Notes: generated from the letters alone by a model not told the origin. 17,993 bases of DNA from Candidatus Pacearchaeota archaeon (GCA_002689985.1 NZDC01000007.1:1-17993); one strand, 5' to 3'. Counted from the first letter of the stretch, positions 1 to 7,183 are shown. Made by a program: numbers and translations.

Positions 1-3
1 CAT
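1..3 (-). CDS. Start codon of a gene leaving the window to the left
   Basis: Only the ATG of a minus-strand gene is visible, read from base 3 to base 1. A purine-rich Shine-Dalgarno stretch (GGAGGG on the minus strand, about bases 11-16) lies at good distance upstream. AT-rich TATA-like sequence follows at about bases 21-32. No coding sequence is present, so nothing can be said about the product. It is divergent from the toxin-antitoxin operon. Confidence 0.5.
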
Positions 4-553
4 AAACTTTCCCTCCTCTTTTTATATATTTTTTATAAACCATTGCACCCCTTTAGATCTGTAAGTAAACAAGAAAACTAAAGAAAATGGCTATTTAAAC
101 CTTTCACTAATACGTTTAGTATATATTACCATTAAGAAGTATTAATAAAAACATATAGATTTATTAAGTATATATTATTAATCAAGAAATAGTAATAAAA
201 TATATAGACTTATTATATATATATATATATTATATATACTATAAAAATCGTATTTTTATGTGTAAGTAAACTTAAAAAACCCTAAAAGGAGCAATTTATA
301 ATCCTAAAGAAAATCTTTTTATTAAAAAACGTGTGCAAAAAAGATTAATTTCTAAAAAAGAAGAGATTAATCATAATCTAAGGACTTATAATTTACATAG
401 TTTCTAAAAAATGATTTAAACTGTTACTTAATAAAAAGATAAACTCTAAAAATTATAAGAAACTTTTAAGTTTTGATTATTATAAACAAAAAATCTATTA
501 TCTCTTATAAAATAGAAAAATTTATATACTATAATCACTATAGCAATTATAGA
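4..553. other. AT-rich intergenic region with direct repeats and an (AT)n tract
   Basis: No convincing gene lies in these roughly 550 bases. The 11-mer TGTAAGTAAAC occurs at 60-70 and again at 261-271. A second direct repeat of about 23 nt, itself a dyad of the form TAATAA...TTATTA around an ATATAG core, occurs at 143-166 and 193-215. It is followed by alternating AT at 215-230 and TATATATA at 231-238. A short open stretch ends near 407 and has only a GTG start at 333; it could be a gene remnant. The base composition and repeats would fit a regulatory or replication-origin region, but no origin-recognition box was identified. Confidence 0.5.
521..552 (+). promoter_or_regulatory. TATA box and candidate operator of the toxin-antitoxin operon
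   Basis: TTTATATA at 521-528 is followed by CTATA (529-533), five bases, TATAG (539-543), four bases and a second TATAG (548-552). The CTATA-N5-TATAG arms form an inverted repeat directly between the TATA box and the antitoxin start at 554, where an autorepressor would bind. TATA centre to ATG is 29.5 bp. The operator role is inferred. Confidence 0.45.
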
Positions 554-757
554 ATGACAAGTACAATTCAATTAAGCAAAGAAACAAAAGATATTATTGC
601 ATCTTTTGGAAGCAAGAAAGACACTTATGAAGATATAATCAAAAAGATTTATTCTCTTGCAGTTAAAGAACAATTAAGAGAGTTTCTCATGTCTTCTAAG
701 AATTCTATTCCTATTGAGGAAGCTATTCGGAGAGCCAAAAAAGAATGGCCAAAGTAG
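554..757 (+). CDS. Antitoxin-like ribbon-helix-helix protein
   Basis: A 67-residue protein begins MTSTIQLSKETKDII. The short N-terminal strand (STIQLS) followed by two helices resembles archaeal ribbon-helix-helix antitoxins of the VapB/RelB type. The basic, helical C-terminus (about residues 48-67) would be the toxin-binding part. The frame is open further upstream to 473, but the TATA element at 521-528 and the operator-like dyad lie inside that extension, so the ATG at 554 is preferred. Its last 13 bases overlap the next gene, the usual translational coupling of toxin-antitoxin pairs. Expected role: neutralise the downstream toxin and repress the operon. The family is judged by pattern, not by a database search. 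Confidence 0.65.
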   Translation: MTSTIQLSKETKDIIASFGSKKDTYEDIIKKIYSLAVKEQLREFLMSSKNSIPIEEAIRRAKKEWPK

Positions 758-1083
758 AAATTATTGAATCTTTAGAAAAAGAAATTCGTAAAAAATTTAA
801 GAAAGAATCTATTAAGATTTTCGAATTAATGAAATCCCTTAAAAAAAATCCTAAGAAAGGAAAATTTTTAGGTAATGTTGGAGGAATTATAATAAAAGAA
901 TTAAAATATAAGAATTTTAGATTCTATTTTATTACAGATGGTTTTAAATTAAAGATATTTTCTAAAGAAGAACTTACTGATTTGTTAATTAAATTTGTAA
1001 AAATATCTGATAAAAAACATCAACAAAAAACAATTAATGAAATTAAAACTATTTTAAAGAGTTTTGGGAGGGAGTGGTTTTAA
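745..1083 (+). CDS. RelE/ParE-like toxin
   Basis: A 112-residue lysine-rich protein. The N-terminal helical part (KKFKKESIKIFELMKSLKKN) is followed by a beta-rich stretch around residues 42-72 (GNVGGIIIKELKYKNFRFYF) typical of the RelE/ParE fold. The C-terminus has a helix with the sequence SDKKHQQKTINEIK. RelE-type toxins are mRNA interferases on the ribosome and ParE types act on gyrase; this sequence does not decide between them. The start lies inside the antitoxin gene (13-bp overlap). The stop codon overlaps the next start as TAATG. An intact toxin and antitoxin suggest a functional module. Confidence 0.65.
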   Translation: MAKVEIIESLEKEIRKKFKKESIKIFELMKSLKKNPKKGKFLGNVGGIIIKELKYKNFRFYFITDGFKLKIFSKEELTDLLIKFVKISDKKHQQKTINEIKTILKSFGREWF

Positions 1084-1364
1084 TGGAAAACAAAATAACC
1101 AAAGAAAAAATAGAAAAATATAGTAAGTTAACAAGTAATGCCCTTGAAATTGTAAAAAAATCTATTATCAAAGGTAAAGAAAAACATGCAAAAGAAATAA
1201 TTGATATGGTTTCAAACTATTTATCTGATTCTCAACACTTTAAAAAAAAAGAAGACTATGTTAATGCATTTGCTGCACTTAATTATGCTCATGGTTGGCT
1301 TGATAGTGGAGTTAGGTTAGATATATTTAAGGTAAATAATGATAAATTATTTACAATAAAGTAA
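1083..1364 (+). CDS. DUF357 family protein
   Basis: A 93-residue all-helical protein. The C-terminal half carries the DUF357 signature: a YLSDSQHF segment, then YVNAFAALNYAHGWLD and GVRLDIF near the end. DUF357 proteins are small archaeal proteins of unknown function. The ATG at 1083 is chosen over an in-frame GTG at 1074 because the purine run GGGAGGGAG (1066-1074) is correctly spaced as a ribosome-binding site for it and it overlaps the toxin stop (TAATG). This is one of few clear Shine-Dalgarno sites in the window, consistent with an internal operon gene. Co-transcription with the toxin-antitoxin pair is likely; a functional link is not shown. Confidence 0.75.
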   Translation: MENKITKEKIEKYSKLTSNALEIVKKSIIKGKEKHAKEIIDMVSNYLSDSQHFKKKEDYVNAFAALNYAHGWLDSGVRLDIFKVNNDKLFTIK

Positions 1365-1366
1365 GT

Positions 1367-1374
1367 TTTATATA
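1367..1374 (+). promoter_or_regulatory. TATA box of the pyrH operon
   Basis: TTTATATA with its centre 25.5 bp before the ATG at 1396, the spacing expected for a leaderless archaeal transcript. Confidence 0.7.
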
Positions 1375-1395
1375 ACTTAATAAATTTATCTTGTT

Positions 1396-2082
1396 ATGAA
1401 AAAGAGGATAATAGTTTTAAGTTTAGGTGGAAGTTTAATTATTCCTGATAGAATAGATCTAGAATTTCTAAAGAAATTCAAAAAAATAATTAATAAAAAT
1501 ACAAAAAAATACAAATTTGTTATTGTTTGTGGAGGTGGAGGTATTGCAAGAAAGTACATTCATGCTTTAAAAGAAGTTAAAACTAGTGAGAAAAGACAAA
1601 GCCTTTCAGGGATAACAGCTACGAGAATGAATGCTAGATTTATGAGTTATTTCTTTAATACTAATCAAAAAGATATTCCTCACAACTTAAAAACTATTAA
1701 AAAGCAAATAAAAGAAGAAAACATTATATTTAGTGGAGCACTTGGGTATAAAACAGACCAAACAACTGATTCAACAGCTGCATTTATTGCAAGAGAACTA
1801 AAAACAGACTTTATTAATCTAACCAATATCTATGGATTACACAATAAAAACCCTTTAAAATACAAGAATGCTAAATTTATTCCAAAAATTAGCTGGGAAG
1901 ACTTTGATAAAATGGCAAATAAATTTAAATTTACACCAGGTCAACACTTTATTCTTGATCAAACAGCATCAAAAACAATTCTAAAAAATAAAATTAAGAC
2001 ATATATAATTGGAAAAGATCTAATTCAACTTGATTCAATTTTGAATAACAAAAAATACAAGGGAACAATAATTTATGGATGA
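1396..2082 (+). CDS. pyrH: UMP kinase, archaeal type
   Basis: A 228-residue amino-acid-kinase-fold enzyme that phosphorylates UMP to UDP with ATP in pyrimidine nucleotide synthesis. Visible motifs: the N-terminal strand and glycine loop LSLGGSLIIP (8-17), the second glycine loop CGGGGIARKY (45-54), the nucleotide-binding segment TDSTAAFIARELKTDFINLT (124-143) followed by the Y/N-G-x-x-x-K-x-P motif near 146-153, and the terminal GTIIYG. Length matches archaeal PyrH (about 225). The TATA box at 1367-1374 sets a leaderless start. The last 8 bases overlap the RNase P subunit gene, so the two are probably translated together. Confidence 0.9.
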   Translation: MKKRIIVLSLGGSLIIPDRIDLEFLKKFKKIINKNTKKYKFVIVCGGGGIARKYIHALKEVKTSEKRQSLSGITATRMNARFMSYFFNTNQKDIPHNLKTIKKQIKEENIIFSGALGYKTDQTTDSTAAFIARELKTDFINLTNIYGLHNKNPLKYKNAKFIPKISWEDFDKMANKFKFTPGQHFILDQTASKTILKNKIKTYIIGKDLIQLDSILNNKKYKGTIIYG

Positions 2083-2521
2083 ATATAATTTTATTACTGG
2101 AGAAAATTTTGATAAAAGAAGAAAAGAAATAAAAAATAGTCAAAAAAAAATAATTTTTTCAAGTAATGATGACCAATTAAATAGAAAAGTTCTAGAAAAA
2201 GAGAAAATAGATATTCTTTTATTAAATCAAAAAGATAAAAAAGACTTTTTAAAGCAAAGAAACTCTGGATTTAATCATGTACTTTCCAAAATAGCAAAGA
2301 AAAACAATGTTACAATTGGAATAAACTTGGATGAAATTATCAACGCTGAATTGAAAGAAAAAGCAGAAATTCTTGCAAGAATAAAACAAAACATAAAATT
2401 ATGTAATAAAAGTAAACTAAAGATGAAATTTACTTACAAAAAAAACAAAAGAAATATTTATGATTTAAAATCATTAGGACTTATTCTTAAAATGCCAACT
2501 TGGATGACAAAAAAATTATAA
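2075..2521 (+). CDS. rnp3: RNase P protein subunit p30 (component 3), short form
   Basis: A 148-residue protein resembling archaeal RNase P component 3 (Rpp30), which with Pop5 forms part of the RNase P holoenzyme that trims tRNA 5' leaders. The diagnostic block is RNSGFNHVLSKIAKKNNVTI (62-81), matching the conserved G-[IF]-[DN]-H-V-L-[AS]-K-x-A...V segment. The ILARIKQNIKLCNK helix follows, and DLKSLGLILKM near the C-terminus matches the family's DLxSLGxxxGM segment. It is clearly shorter than typical Rpp30 (about 210 residues); the N-terminal TIM-barrel strands are compressed. It overlaps UMP kinase by 8 bp, and its stop lies 1 bp from the stop of the convergent pilin-like gene. Confidence 0.75.
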   Translation: MDEYNFITGENFDKRRKEIKNSQKKIIFSSNDDQLNRKVLEKEKIDILLLNQKDKKDFLKQRNSGFNHVLSKIAKKNNVTIGINLDEIINAELKEKAEILARIKQNIKLCNKSKLKMKFTYKKNKRNIYDLKSLGLILKMPTWMTKKL

Positions 2522-2522
2522 A

Positions 2523-2951
2523 TTAAAACTTAAAACTATCTGCAATATTTCCTGTTACTTCTTTTCCTGCTTCTGCTTTAATAATTGGTGCAATTGAAAC
2601 TTCTTTAATTGAAGAAATCCCGCTTTCTATTACAAATGTTTGTTTTTCTAACTCTTTTATAGCTGAATTTTCTTCAACTACTTTAGTATCAGAGTCATTT
2701 GATACAACAAACTTTATCCCAACTAAATCCCCTTCTCCAATACCTCGATTAACTCTTAAACTAACATTATCTCCAACAAGTTTAGGATCTTCTATTTTTA
2801 AATCAATTAATAATTTTCCAAGTGAAATTTGTTCAACTCCTCCTGTGATAATATTTTGTATAATAGCCCAAATAATTCCAATTGAAACTAAAACTAAAAG
2901 AACCATAATTAGAGTTGTAATAAGTGCTGAAATACCTCTTTTATTCTTCAT
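2523..2951 (-). CDS. Type IV pilin/archaellin-like secreted protein
   Basis: A 142-residue protein with a class III signal peptide: a short basic leader ending in KNKRG, then a hydrophobic helix from ISALITTLIMVLLVL to about residue 34. Prepilin peptidase would be expected to cut after Gly6. The remainder is a small beta-rich extracellular domain (valine- and isoleucine-rich strands, about 45-142) with no cysteines. This is the common archaeal pilin N-terminal domain; whether it builds a pilus, an adhesin or a surface complex is not visible. No other pilus genes are nearby. It is divergent from pheS and shares a TATA element with it. Confidence 0.7.
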   Translation of the reverse strand: MKNKRGISALITTLIMVLLVLVSIGIIWAIIQNIITGGVEQISLGKLLIDLKIEDPKLVGDNVSLRVNRGIGEGDLVGIKFVVSNDSDTKVVEENSAIKELEKQTFVIESGISSIKEVSIAPIIKAEAGKEVTGNIADSFKF

Positions 2952-2972
2952 CTAATCAATAAGAATTTAAAG

Positions 2973-2980
2973 TTTATAAA
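2973..2980. promoter_or_regulatory. Shared bidirectional TATA box of pilin-like gene and pheS
   Basis: The perfect palindrome TTTATAAA is centred at 2976.5. That is exactly 25.5 bp from the pheS ATG (3002) and exactly 25.5 bp from the ATG of the divergent pilin-like gene (2951). The whole intergenic space is 50 bp and no other TATA element sits at that spacing on either side, so one TBP site appears to serve both directions. Confidence 0.7.
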
Positions 2981-3001
2981 GAATACTATTTTAAATAGAG
3001 A

Positions 3002-4507
3002 ATGGACATTAAAAATATAATAAGATCATTAAGCCCGAATGAGAGAAAAATAATTCCTTATCTTAACGAAGATGTAGATAAAATATCTGAAAAATCAGGA
3101 CTTGATAAGGTCTCTGTTTTAAGGTCACTAGGATACCTTCAAAATAAAAATATAGTTAATATCTCATCAGAAACAAAAAAAATAGTAGAAATAGGAGTTA
3201 ATGGAGCACTATATAAGAAAAAAGGACTACCTGAAAGAAGACTTCTTAATTTATTAAATGAAAAAAGAGTTCTTAAATTTAAAGATGCACAAAAACAAAG
3301 CTCTTTATCCGACGAGGAATTCAAAGTATCAATTGGAGCACTAAAGAAAAAAGCAATGATTGAATTAAAAAATAATAAAATAGTTTTAAGCACAAATAAT
3401 ATCACAAAAAAGATGTTAGAAGAGATTTTTATTGAAAATCTTCCACTTGAATATGATTCATTATCTCCTGAACAACAACATGCACTAAAATACCTTCAAA
3501 ATAGAAAGGAAATAATAGAAATAAAAGAAGAAAAAACAATAAATATTGAAATTACTGAACTCGGAAATACAATAATTAACTCAAAAATAAAATCAGAACA
3601 ATTAATTGAGCAAGTAACACCAGAAATATTAAAAAAAGATTCATTATGGAAGGGAAAAAGATTTAGACGATATGATATTACTTCTCCTGTTCCTAGAATA
3701 AATGGTGGAAAAAGACATTTTGTTAATCAGGCAATAGATTATGGACGGAAAATCTGGACTGATTTAGGTTTTATTGAAATGTCTGGAAACTTAATTGAGA
3801 GTTCTTTTTGGAATTTTGATTCATTGTTTACCGCACAAGATCATCCAGTAAGAGATATGCAAGATACTTTTTTTATTAATAAACAAAAAGAACTTCCTGA
3901 TAAAAAAATTGTAAAAGCAGTTAAACTCGCTCATGAAAAAGGTATTTCTAAAAGTAAAGGGTGGAAATATAAATGGGATGAAAAAGAAGCAAAAAGAGTT
4001 GTTTTACGTACCCATACTACTTGTTTATCTGCAAAAACACTATCAAAATTAAAAAAAGAAAATTTACCTACAAAGTTTTTTGCATTAGGAAAATGTTTTA
4101 GAAACGAAACAGTTGATTGGAGTCATGGATTTGAGTTTAACCAAACAGAAGGAATTGTCGTCGATAAAAACGCTAATTTTAGACATTTGCTTGGATATTT
4201 AAAGCAATTCTTTGAAAAAATGGGATTTAAAAAAATAAGATTTCGTCCTTCTTATTTTCCTTATACAGAACCCTCTGTTGAAATAGATGCTTTTCATCCA
4301 GGAAAAAAAATCTGGTTAGAACTTGGTGGAGCAGGAATATTTAGACCAGAAGTAACAGTTCCCTTACTTGGAGAAAATATTCCAGTACTTGCATGGGGAC
4401 CAGGATTTGATCGTATGCTAATGGATTACTATAAAATAAAAGATTTAAGAGAATTATACAAAAACGATATAACTAAATTAAGAAAAATGAAGTTTTGGAT
4501 GAAATAA
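3002..4507 (+). CDS. pheS: Phenylalanine-tRNA ligase alpha subunit
   Basis: A 501-residue class II synthetase subunit, the normal archaeal length. Together with PheT it charges tRNA-Phe in the cytoplasm as an (alpha-beta)2 enzyme. Residues 1 to about 205 hold winged-helix-like modules typical of archaeal and eukaryotic PheS; the catalytic core spans about 215-501. Motif 2 is seen as FRNETVDWSHGFEFNQTEG (366-384), with the Phe/ATP-site segment LELGGAGIFRPEV at 439-451 and motif 3 AWGPGFDRM at 464-472. The start is fixed by the TATA centre 25.5 bp upstream. mazG begins 1 bp after the stop and pheT follows it. Confidence 0.95.
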   Translation: MDIKNIIRSLSPNERKIIPYLNEDVDKISEKSGLDKVSVLRSLGYLQNKNIVNISSETKKIVEIGVNGALYKKKGLPERRLLNLLNEKRVLKFKDAQKQSSLSDEEFKVSIGALKKKAMIELKNNKIVLSTNNITKKMLEEIFIENLPLEYDSLSPEQQHALKYLQNRKEIIEIKEEKTINIEITELGNTIINSKIKSEQLIEQVTPEILKKDSLWKGKRFRRYDITSPVPRINGGKRHFVNQAIDYGRKIWTDLGFIEMSGNLIESSFWNFDSLFTAQDHPVRDMQDTFFINKQKELPDKKIVKAVKLAHEKGISKSKGWKYKWDEKEAKRVVLRTHTTCLSAKTLSKLKKENLPTKFFALGKCFRNETVDWSHGFEFNQTEGIVVDKNANFRHLLGYLKQFFEKMGFKKIRFRPSYFPYTEPSVEIDAFHPGKKIWLELGGAGIFRPEVTVPLLGENIPVLAWGPGFDRMLMDYYKIKDLRELYKNDITKLRKMKFWMK

Positions 4508-4508
4508 A

Positions 4509-4895
4509 ATGGATATTAAAGATTCACAAAAAAAGATAAAAGAATTTGATAAAGCTAGAGGTTGGGATGATATGTGGAATTTTAAAGATTTATTATTGAA
4601 TATAACTGAAGAAACAGGAGAAGCTTGGAATTTAGTAAAATGGGTGGATGATGAAAAACAAAGAGAAATTGTGAAAGAAAATAAAGAAGAAGTTTCAGAT
4701 TTTATTGGAGATACTATGTTTTTACTTTTAAAATTAGCAAATCAAACAGATGTTGATGCAAATCAAGCATTAGAAGATACATTAAAAGAATATGAAAAAA
4801 GAATGCCTCCAGAAAAAATGAAAGAAGTTGGACATGCAAATAAGTTAGCAGGAGGTATCGACGATAAAGAAAATGGCAGTAATAAATCTCAATAA
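4509..4895 (+). CDS. MazG-like nucleotide pyrophosphohydrolase
   Basis: A 128-residue all-alpha NTP pyrophosphatase of the MazG-like/dCTPase group, expected to hydrolyse (d)NTPs to NMP and pyrophosphate with Mg2+. The metal-binding ExxE-x(12-28)-ExxD motif is present: E35-x-x-E38 in ITEETGEAW and E61-x-x-D64 in EEVSDFIGD. The segment after it (TMFLLLKLANQT) is the usual helix. It is wedged between pheS (1-bp gap) and pheT (23-bp overlap), so it must be co-expressed with the PheRS subunits. Its substrate cannot be read from sequence; house-cleaning of damaged or non-canonical nucleotides is the usual role. Confidence 0.8.
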   Translation: MDIKDSQKKIKEFDKARGWDDMWNFKDLLLNITEETGEAWNLVKWVDDEKQREIVKENKEEVSDFIGDTMFLLLKLANQTDVDANQALEDTLKEYEKRMPPEKMKEVGHANKLAGGIDDKENGSNKSQ

Positions 4896-6516
4896 AAAAC
4901 AATTTGAATCTGAAATAGGAAAATTAGATGAAAAAATGCAAAATAAAGTTGCAATGTTTGGAACTCCTATTGAAAAAATAGATAATGAAGATGTAGAAAT
5001 AGAAGTTTTTCCAAATCGTCCAGATTTACTTAGTTTTCAAGGATTTAAAAGATCATTTTTAGCATTTTTAGGTAAAAAAACAGGACTAAAAAAATATAAT
5101 TTAAATAAACCAGAGAAAAACTATAAAGTTACAATAGAAAATTCTGTAAAAGATGTAAGACCTTATACTGTCTGTAGTATTGTTAAAGGATTAAAATTAG
5201 ATAATGAAAATATAAAAGAATTAATTGAAATTCAAGAAAAACTTCATATTACAGTTGGTAGAAAGAGAAAAAAACTAGCAATTGGTATTTATCCTTTAGA
5301 AAAAATCAAACTTCCAATAACATACAAGGCATTAGAACCAGATAAAATAAGATTTATACCCCTTGAATCAAATAAAAAGATGTCAGGGCTTGAAATACTT
5401 GAAAAACACCCTGCAGGAAGAGAATATTCACAATTACTTGCAGGAAAAACAAAATTCCCTATATTTATTGATGCAAATAAAGATATCTTAAGTATGCCTC
5501 CAATAATTAACTCTCAATTAACAGGAAAAATAACAGAAGATACAAAAGATGTTTTTATTGAATGTTCTGGATTTGATAAAGATATATTAAATAAATGTTT
5601 AAACATAATTATTACAGTTCTTGCAGATATGGGCGGGAAAGTATACCAAATGAATGTTATTGGTAAAAAAAGAGAAATAACTCCTAACTTAACAACAGAA
5701 AAAATGAAAATTTCTATTGAAAATACAAACAAATTACTAGGATTAAACTTAGAAAAAAAGCAAATAAGGCAATTAATTGAAAAAATGGGTCATAATTACA
5801 ATAAAGAAACAGTTGAAATCCCTTCTTGGAGAACAGATATCTTGCATGAAGTTGATTTAATTGAAGATATTGCAATTGCATATGGCTATGAAAATTTTAT
5901 TCCAGTTATCCCAGAGATATCAACAATTGGAAAGGAAAATAAAAAGGAAATAATTAAAAGAAAAATAGCAGAAATCTTAACAGGTCTTAATATGCTTGAA
6001 GTATCTAATTATCATCTTACAAAAAAAGATGATCAAAATAAAAAAATGGGTCTATCTGAAAAAAATAAAGAGAAATTTATTGAATTAGAAGAATCAAAAA
6101 CAGAATTTTCTATTTTAAGAACCAATCTTACACATTATTTATTAAAAATATTTTCAGAAAATATAGATTCAGAATATCCTCAACAAATTTTTGAAATAGG
6201 AAAAGTTTTCAAAGCAGATAAAGATATAATTGAAGATGAAAATCTTGCAGCAGCAATTACTCCAGGCAATTTTACAGAAATAAAGCAAATTCTTGAGTAT
6301 TTATCTAAAATGATTAATATAAAAATAGAAATTAAAGAAACAGAAAAATCTAAAGCATACTTTATTGAAGGACGAGTTGCAGAAATATTAATTAACAATA
6401 AAAAAATTGGATTTATCGGGGAAATTCATCCAAAAATTCTAAAAAATTGGAGAATAAAAATGCCTATTGCATTGTTTGAAATTAATTTAAAAGAAGTTTT
6501 TAAAGAGTTAGATTAA
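4873..6516 (+). CDS. pheT: Phenylalanine-tRNA ligase beta subunit
   Basis: A 547-residue subunit of the usual archaeal length and without the bacterial N-terminal EMAP domain. Order: N-terminal module with PNRPDLLSFQG (near 48-58); B3/B4 region about 85-265, the editing domain in other PheRS; B5 domain about 270-345 with LTTEKMKISIENTNKLLGL and VEIPSWRTDILHEVDLIEDI; and a pseudo-catalytic class II core at about 360-547. It starts inside mazG. A perfect AGGAGGT lies at 4850-4856 but 16 bp before the ATG, probably too far to act as ribosome-binding site. Translational coupling to mazG is more likely. Confidence 0.95.
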   Translation: MAVINLNKKQFESEIGKLDEKMQNKVAMFGTPIEKIDNEDVEIEVFPNRPDLLSFQGFKRSFLAFLGKKTGLKKYNLNKPEKNYKVTIENSVKDVRPYTVCSIVKGLKLDNENIKELIEIQEKLHITVGRKRKKLAIGIYPLEKIKLPITYKALEPDKIRFIPLESNKKMSGLEILEKHPAGREYSQLLAGKTKFPIFIDANKDILSMPPIINSQLTGKITEDTKDVFIECSGFDKDILNKCLNIIITVLADMGGKVYQMNVIGKKREITPNLTTEKMKISIENTNKLLGLNLEKKQIRQLIEKMGHNYNKETVEIPSWRTDILHEVDLIEDIAIAYGYENFIPVIPEISTIGKENKKEIIKRKIAEILTGLNMLEVSNYHLTKKDDQNKKMGLSEKNKEKFIELEESKTEFSILRTNLTHYLLKIFSENIDSEYPQQIFEIGKVFKADKDIIEDENLAAAITPGNFTEIKQILEYLSKMINIKIEIKETEKSKAYFIEGRVAEILINNKKIGFIGEIHPKILKNWRIKMPIALFEINLKEVFKELD

Positions 6517-6520
6517 TAAA

Positions 6521-6580
6521 CTATTTTTTAATATTACCTATATGTATCCACAAACTCACTTTTTGTTTTCTTCCAAACAT
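6521..6580 (-). CDS. Possible 19-residue micro-ORF
   Basis: An ATG at 6580 opens a 19-codon frame (MFGRKQKVSLWIHIGNIKK) ending in TAG at 6521. The palindromic ATTTATAAAT at 6605-6614 lies upstream, with its centre 29.5 bp from the ATG, the same spacing as the antitoxin gene. It fills the gap between the converging pheT and the next minus-strand unit. Nothing identifies a function; the ORF could be chance, or the promoter could serve a non-coding RNA. Confidence 0.25.
   Translation of the reverse strand: MFGRKQKVSLWIHIGNIKK
6524..6529 (+). terminator. Possible T-rich terminator after pheT
   Basis: A run of six T residues in an AT-rich stretch 8 bp after the pheT stop. U-tracts terminate archaeal RNA polymerase. 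There is no hairpin, and such runs are common in this AT-rich DNA. Confidence 0.3.
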
Positions 6581-6647
6581 TGTAATATTTTCAATAAATC
6601 TCTTATTTATAAATCTTTCTATTATGTAACTATTTTAAAGAAATAAC

Positions 6648-7136
6648 TTACCCAAAATAACCTTTATTATTAACTTCAAACTTATTATCCCAATTCTTTT
6701 TTATCTTATTGATAATACTTAACATATCTTTTTTTATCCCTTGCCATAACTTATAAGAGTCTTTTATAAATTCTGCATCATTTTTTATAGAAAAATCAAT
6801 GTCTAACTCAATTAATCTAACTTCATTTTTTGCTAATTTCTTATAAATATCGACTAATTTATCTTTTTCTTGAATTTCAATTGACTTAATTACAGAAAAA
6901 ATAAACATTGGAGTATTGACAGGATGTAAAATAGCTTCAACAAATCGTAAATAATTTGAAAATTTATCTGCAATAAATCTTTTTATCTCCCTTAATAAAT
7001 AGTCTGTTTCAACTTCGGCAATCTTTTCTATTTGAAAATCTTCATTTAATTTTTCAAAACTAGGTAAATCATATTCTTTCTGTATCTTTTTATATTCTTT
7101 TTTTAAATTATCTAATTCAGATTCTTTTTTTGTCAT
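6648..7136 (-). CDS. Hypothetical helical protein
   Basis: I do not recognise this 162-residue protein. It is charged and predominantly helical. Residues 1-45 form a probable coiled coil (ESELDNLKKEYKKIQKEY). A middle hydrophobic region (about 70-95, NYLRFVEAILHPVNTPMFIF) is not strong enough for a certain membrane segment, and a basic helix plus a short polar tail (NNKGYFG) ends it. No cysteines or catalytic motif stand out. The start is supported by TTTATAAA at 7158-7165, 25.5 bp upstream. It is transcribed alone. Confidence 0.6.
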   Translation of the reverse strand: MTKKESELDNLKKEYKKIQKEYDLPSFEKLNEDFQIEKIAEVETDYLLREIKRFIADKFSNYLRFVEAILHPVNTPMFIFSVIKSIEIQEKDKLVDIYKKLAKNEVRLIELDIDFSIKNDAEFIKDSYKLWQGIKKDMLSIINKIKKNWDNKFEVNNKGYFG

Positions 7137-7157
7137 ATTCAGAATTAAGAATAAGGT

Positions 7158-7183
7158 TTTATAAATCTAAGCCTCAGCTAAGG
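7158..7183 (-). promoter_or_regulatory. TATA box with adjacent imperfect dyad
   Basis: TTTATAAA (7158-7165) is centred 25.5 bp from the ATG at 7136. Directly upstream on the minus strand, at 7172-7183, lies CCTCAGCTAAGG, a dyad of the form CCT-N-AGCT-N-AGG. It is GC-richer than its surroundings and in the position of a BRE-proximal regulator site. The TATA box is well supported; the regulator site is a guess. Confidence 0.5.

Noticed and set aside
143..215. CRISPR-like repeats
   Set aside because: Only two imperfect AT-rich copies with irregular spacing, no spacers of constant length and no cas genes.
333..407. GTG-initiated 24-codon frame in the left intergenic region
   Set aside because: No TATA box at either spacing and no recognisable product; noted only as a possible remnant.
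473..553. N-terminal extension of the antitoxin to 473
   Set aside because: It would run through the TATA box and the operator-like dyad, and its composition (many Ile, Tyr and Lys) is that of AT-rich non-coding DNA.
3139..3405. Minus-strand open frame inside pheS
   Set aside because: Shadow of pheS coding sequence with no promoter and low-complexity, Leu/Phe/Ser-rich translation. The same applies to opposite-strand frames inside mazG, pheT, rfcL and the HerA-like gene.
4850..4856. AGGAGGT as ribosome-binding site for pheT
   Set aside because: It lies 16 bp from the ATG, too far for normal use, and it encodes Ala-Gly-Gly codons of mazG.
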